Below, piece by piece: positions 14,165 through 16,326 of a stretch of 16,326 nt of DNA. The stretch's first letter is position 1. Each line of letters begins with the position of its first letter. The notes below the pieces were generated by a model. It was not told the origin of the DNA and made no database searches. It was given only the letters and a program-made list of their open reading frames with translations. The position numbers and the translations under genes are program-made. The DNA is from JAPXSY01 sp034003585 (GTDB taxonomy: Bacteria; Verrucomicrobiota; Kiritimatiellia; RFP12; UBA1067), in assembly GCA_034003585.1 (NCBI GenBank), contig JAVEYH010000078.1:1-16326 (forward strand), written 5' to 3'.

Positions 14165-15471
14165 AGCGGTCGGAAGGCATTCGAAAACGGGCGGGTCTGG
14201 CGGGCGTGCTGACGCCGCTGGCCGCTTGGGCGTCCGATCCGCGCTTCCCGCAGCCGCAATTCGACTCGGGGCACACGGTGCCGCAGGCGTCGCATCCGGC
14301 TTTTGTGGAGCGGGTGCCCGCCTGGGCGGATGTGCTGTTGCTCGCGCTGGCACTGGCCACAGCGGTCTGGCTGGTGCGGCGAACCCGGTCGCGGCGCGGC
14401 GTGCTGCTCTTTTCCCTGCTCTGCCTGGGGTGGTTCGGCTTCGTGCGGCACGGGTGCGTCTGTCCCGTCGGGGCGGTGCAGAATGTGGCGGTGGCCGTGT
14501 GGGGCGGTGGCGGGCTGCCGTGGTTTGTGGCCGCGATCTTCGCTCTGCCGCTGTTCGCGGCGCTTCTGTACGGCCGGGTGTTTTGCGGCGCGGTATGCCC
14601 GTTGGGCGCGCTGCAGGATCTTTTCATCATCCGGCCGCAGCGGGTGCCCCGCACCGCAGATGCGGTGTTGCGGATGGTGCCGCTCGGGGTGCTCGCGCTG
14701 GGTGTGGTGGCCGCGGTCAACGGCGCGGGGTATTGGATCTGCCGGTGGGATCCCTTTGTGGGGCTGTTCCGGCGCAGCGCGCCGATGGCGATGATGCTGG
14801 CCGGGATGGCGGTGCTGCTCGTGGGGATGGTGGTGGCACGTCCGTACTGCCGTTATTTCTGCCCGTACGGTGTGCTGCTGGAGTTTTGCGCGGGACTGGC
14901 GTGGCGTCCGCTGGCCATCCCCGCGCGGACATGCGTCAACTGCCGGTTGTGCGCCGGCGCGTGTCCGGTCGGCGCGGTCACAGTGCCGCGGGAGGCGCCG
15001 TCCGGCACGGAGCGGAAGCGGCTGTTCCGGCGGTTTGTGGCGTTGGCGGCACTGATGCCGCTCGGGTTGCTTTTGTGCGCGGGGACAGGCTGGCTGGCCG
15101 GCGCGCGGGTCGCGCGGGCGCATCCCGCGGTGGTGGTGGCGGGACATCTCGCGACGGTGTCGCGGGAGGAGGCGGACCGGTATCCCGAACTGGAGGCGTT
15201 CCGACGCACCGGCGCGTCGCGCGGCGAGGTCCAGGCGCGCGCTGCCGAAGCGGTGCGGCGTTTCCGCGTGGGGTGTGCCGGCGCCGGCGTGTTTGTGGGG
15301 GTGGTGATGGGCCTGCGGCTTTTGGGGATGACACGGCTGCGGCGGCGTCCGCTGCATGAGGCGGACCGGATGCGGTGTGTCGCCTGCGGCCGCTGTTTTG
15401 ATGCGTGCCCGCTGAACCGGCCCGTTGCCGGAGCCGCGGTACCGGCTTGTGACGGCCCCTCAGCGGGCTGA
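14161..15471 (+). CDS. NapH/NosR-like membrane polyferredoxin
   Basis: A 436-residue membrane iron-sulphur protein. After a short hydrophobic N-terminus there are several transmembrane segments with the paired cysteine motifs typical of NapH/NosR/RdxA proteins: CVCPVG at 99-104, CGAVCPLG at 142-149 and CRYFCPYG at 230-237. A [4Fe-4S] site CVNCRLCAGACP at 258-269 and a second, C-terminal site CVACGRCFDACP at 406-417 follow. A final hydrophobic pair brackets a loop of about 55 residues (about 316-370). NapH-like proteins move electrons from quinol to periplasmic Fe-S partners, and the coupled upstream ferredoxin would be that partner. Start 14161 is chosen because of the ATGA overlap; an upstream open frame from 14032 lies inside the ferredoxin gene. 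The C-terminus converges with, and overlaps by 12 bp, the minus-strand ABC gene. Confidence 0.88.
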   Translation: MKRSEGIRKRAGLAGVLTPLAAWASDPRFPQPQFDSGHTVPQASHPAFVERVPAWADVLLLALALATAVWLVRRTRSRRGVLLFSLLCLGWFGFVRHGCVCPVGAVQNVAVAVWGGGGLPWFVAAIFALPLFAALLYGRVFCGAVCPLGALQDLFIIRPQRVPRTADAVLRMVPLGVLALGVVAAVNGAGYWICRWDPFVGLFRRSAPMAMMLAGMAVLLVGMVVARPYCRYFCPYGVLLEFCAGLAWRPLAIPARTCVNCRLCAGACPVGAVTVPREAPSGTERKRLFRRFVALAALMPLGLLLCAGTGWLAGARVARAHPAVVVAGHLATVSREEADRYPELEAFRRTGASRGEVQARAAEAVRRFRVGCAGAGVFVGVVMGLRLLGMTRLRRRPLHEADRMRCVACGRCFDACPLNRPVAGAAVPACDGPSAG

Positions 15472-15473
15472 GG
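15458..15473. other. Hairpin spanning both stop codons of a convergent gene pair
   Basis: CCTCAG (15458-15463), loop CGGG, CTGAGG (15468-15473). The stem contains the plus-strand TGA (15469-15471) and the minus-strand stop (15460-15462). There is no U-tract on either side, so it is not a classical terminator, but it could act as a two-way pause or RNA-stability element. Confidence 0.5.
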
Positions 15474-16305
15474 CCAGGTCCGTTTCCGGCAGATCCGGCA
15501 GGGGCACACCGATGCGCGGTACGGCACGCAACAGGAGCCGCGTGTACGGATGTTCCGGGGCGTTCAGCACCCTCTCGGCCGGACCGGTCTCGACAATCCG
15601 GCCCTGGCGCATAACCGCGATACGGTCGGCGATATGCTGCACCACGCCGATGTCATGCGTGATGAACAGGTAGGAGAGCCCGTGTTTGGCTTTCAGGTCC
15701 TCGAGCAGGTTCAGCACTTGCGCCCGTACCGAGAGGTCCAGCGCGCTGACCGCCTCGTCGCAGAGGAGCAGTTCCGGGCCGAGGGCGAGTGCGCGGGCGA
15801 TACAGAGACGTTGGCGCTGCCCGCCTGAAAAGGCGTGCGGATAACGGTCGAGGATATCCTCCGGCAGGCCGACATCGGCGAGCAGGCGGATGGCCGCGTC
15901 GCGGCGGTTTTCGCGCGTCACCAGCCGGTGCGCGAGCATGGCTTCCGTCAGCAGGTCGAGCACGGGGTGGCGCGGGTTGAGCGAGGCGTGCGGATCCTGA
16001 AACACGACTTGCACGGAACGGCGGTAGGCGCGGAGATCCGCGCCGCGCAGGGTCCGGATGTCCCGGCCGTTTAACAGGAGGGTCCCGGCCCGCGGCTTCT
16101 CCAGGCGCAGGATGGTGCGCGCGAGAGTCGATTTTCCGCAGCCTGATTCGCCGACGATACCCAGGGTCTCGCCCCGCATCAGATCGAGATCCACACCGTC
16201 CACCGCGCGGATATGCCCGGCCGTGCGGGCGAAAACCCCTTTTTTGACGGGGTACCAGGTTTTCAGCCCCCGAATTTGCAAGAGCGGCGTGTCCGCATTG
16301 GCCAT
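15460..16305 (-). CDS. Oligopeptide/dipeptide ABC transporter ATP-binding protein (OppF/DppF type)
   Basis: A 281-residue ATPase subunit of a peptide or nickel-type ABC importer. Walker A GESGCGKST at 52-60, Q-loop VFQDPHASLNPR near 101-112, signature SGGQRQR at 160-166, Walker B LLLCDE at 179-184, D-loop SALD and switch His H217 in FITHD are all present. The C-terminus has the HPYTRLLLRAVP element of the oligopeptide-transporter extension. The N-terminal WYPVKKGVF insertion is typical of the OppF/DppF partner rather than OppD. The partner ATPase, permeases and binding protein would lie beyond the right edge. It converges on the polyferredoxin gene, overlapping by 12 bp. No ribosome binding site is visible in the 21 bases upstream. 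Confidence 0.93.
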   Translation of the reverse strand: MANADTPLLQIRGLKTWYPVKKGVFARTAGHIRAVDGVDLDLMRGETLGIVGESGCGKSTLARTILRLEKPRAGTLLLNGRDIRTLRGADLRAYRRSVQVVFQDPHASLNPRHPVLDLLTEAMLAHRLVTRENRRDAAIRLLADVGLPEDILDRYPHAFSGGQRQRLCIARALALGPELLLCDEAVSALDLSVRAQVLNLLEDLKAKHGLSYLFITHDIGVVQHIADRIAVMRQGRIVETGPAERVLNAPEHPYTRLLLRAVPRIGVPLPDLPETDLASAR

Positions 16306-16326
16306 GACGTGTATATACCATACCGG
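16306..16326 (-). promoter_or_regulatory. Possible extended -10 element with leaderless start for the ABC gene
   Basis: On the minus strand the 21 bases before the ATG contain TGGTATATA, an imperfect extended -10, ending 6 nt before the ATG, and no Shine-Dalgarno sequence. Transcription could start at or near the ATG. The -35 region is outside the window. Confidence 0.25.

Noticed and set aside
15208..15219. TGAS at residues 350-353 of the polyferredoxin as a covalent FMN site
   Set aside because: No upstream Asp in the expected place and no FMN-binding domain around it; it lies in a short, charged, probably helical loop between two membrane segments.
1..16326. tRNA, rRNA, CRISPR array or riboswitch
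   Set aside because: I saw no cloverleaf, no conserved rRNA stretch and no regularly spaced identical repeats with unique spacers. The 7- and 9-bp arrays have no spacers and are far too short for CRISPR.

Overview
The window is about 16.3 kb of GC-rich bacterial DNA, probably a scaffold from a metagenome-assembled genome, because a run of exactly 100 Ns sits at 2705-2804. The gene content suggests the Planctomycetes-Verrucomicrobia-Chlamydiae group, most likely a Kiritimatiellota/Verrucomicrobiota relative. It includes a giant secreted beta-strand-repeat protein with PA14-like and discoidin-like modules, a Tat-exported Gfo/Idh/MocA oxidoreductase, a DUF1080 protein and a secreted discoidin-like protein. 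This assignment is an inference from protein families; no rRNA or other phylogenetic marker except polA is present.

Layout: 1-2704 is the body of a large secreted repeat protein, open at the left edge and cut by the gap. After the gap, four same-strand genes follow: a Tat-dependent Gfo/Idh/MocA protein (2916-4268), a seven-haem membrane-anchored cytochrome c (4331-7060), an ApbE-type flavin transferase (7153-8109) and a small secreted discoidin-like protein (8203-8871). A strong rho-independent terminator at 8985-9023 closes this block. A sigma70-like promoter then leads a lipoprotein thioredoxin (9109-9546) and a secreted DUF1080 protein (9570-10328). The 428-bp spacer 10329-10756 holds a decayed IS3-type transposase fragment framed by inverted heptamer arrays, and then a promoter with a palindrome. 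DNA polymerase I (10757-13516), a Tat-exported multi-cluster ferredoxin (13571-14164) and a NapH/NosR-like membrane polyferredoxin (14161-15471, ATGA overlap) follow. A peptide ABC transporter ATPase (15460-16305) runs towards them on the minus strand.

How the genes fit together: the cytochrome, ApbE, ferredoxin and polyferredoxin look like parts of a membrane and periplasmic electron-transfer chain, split into two groups by thioredoxin, DUF1080, the IS remnant and polA. No obvious flavinylation substrate for ApbE is present. The Gfo/Idh, DUF1080, discoidin and repeat proteins fit a polysaccharide-degrading, surface-active lifestyle.

The most unusual structure lies between the genes. All five spacers that follow a stop codon from 4268 to 10328, except the 23-bp thioredoxin-DUF1080 gap, begin with a short degenerate tandem array of strict 7-bp or 9-bp period, starting 3-22 nt after the stop codon. 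Three unrelated unit families are used, and the 9-bp family is built from self-complementary GTCNGAC cores.
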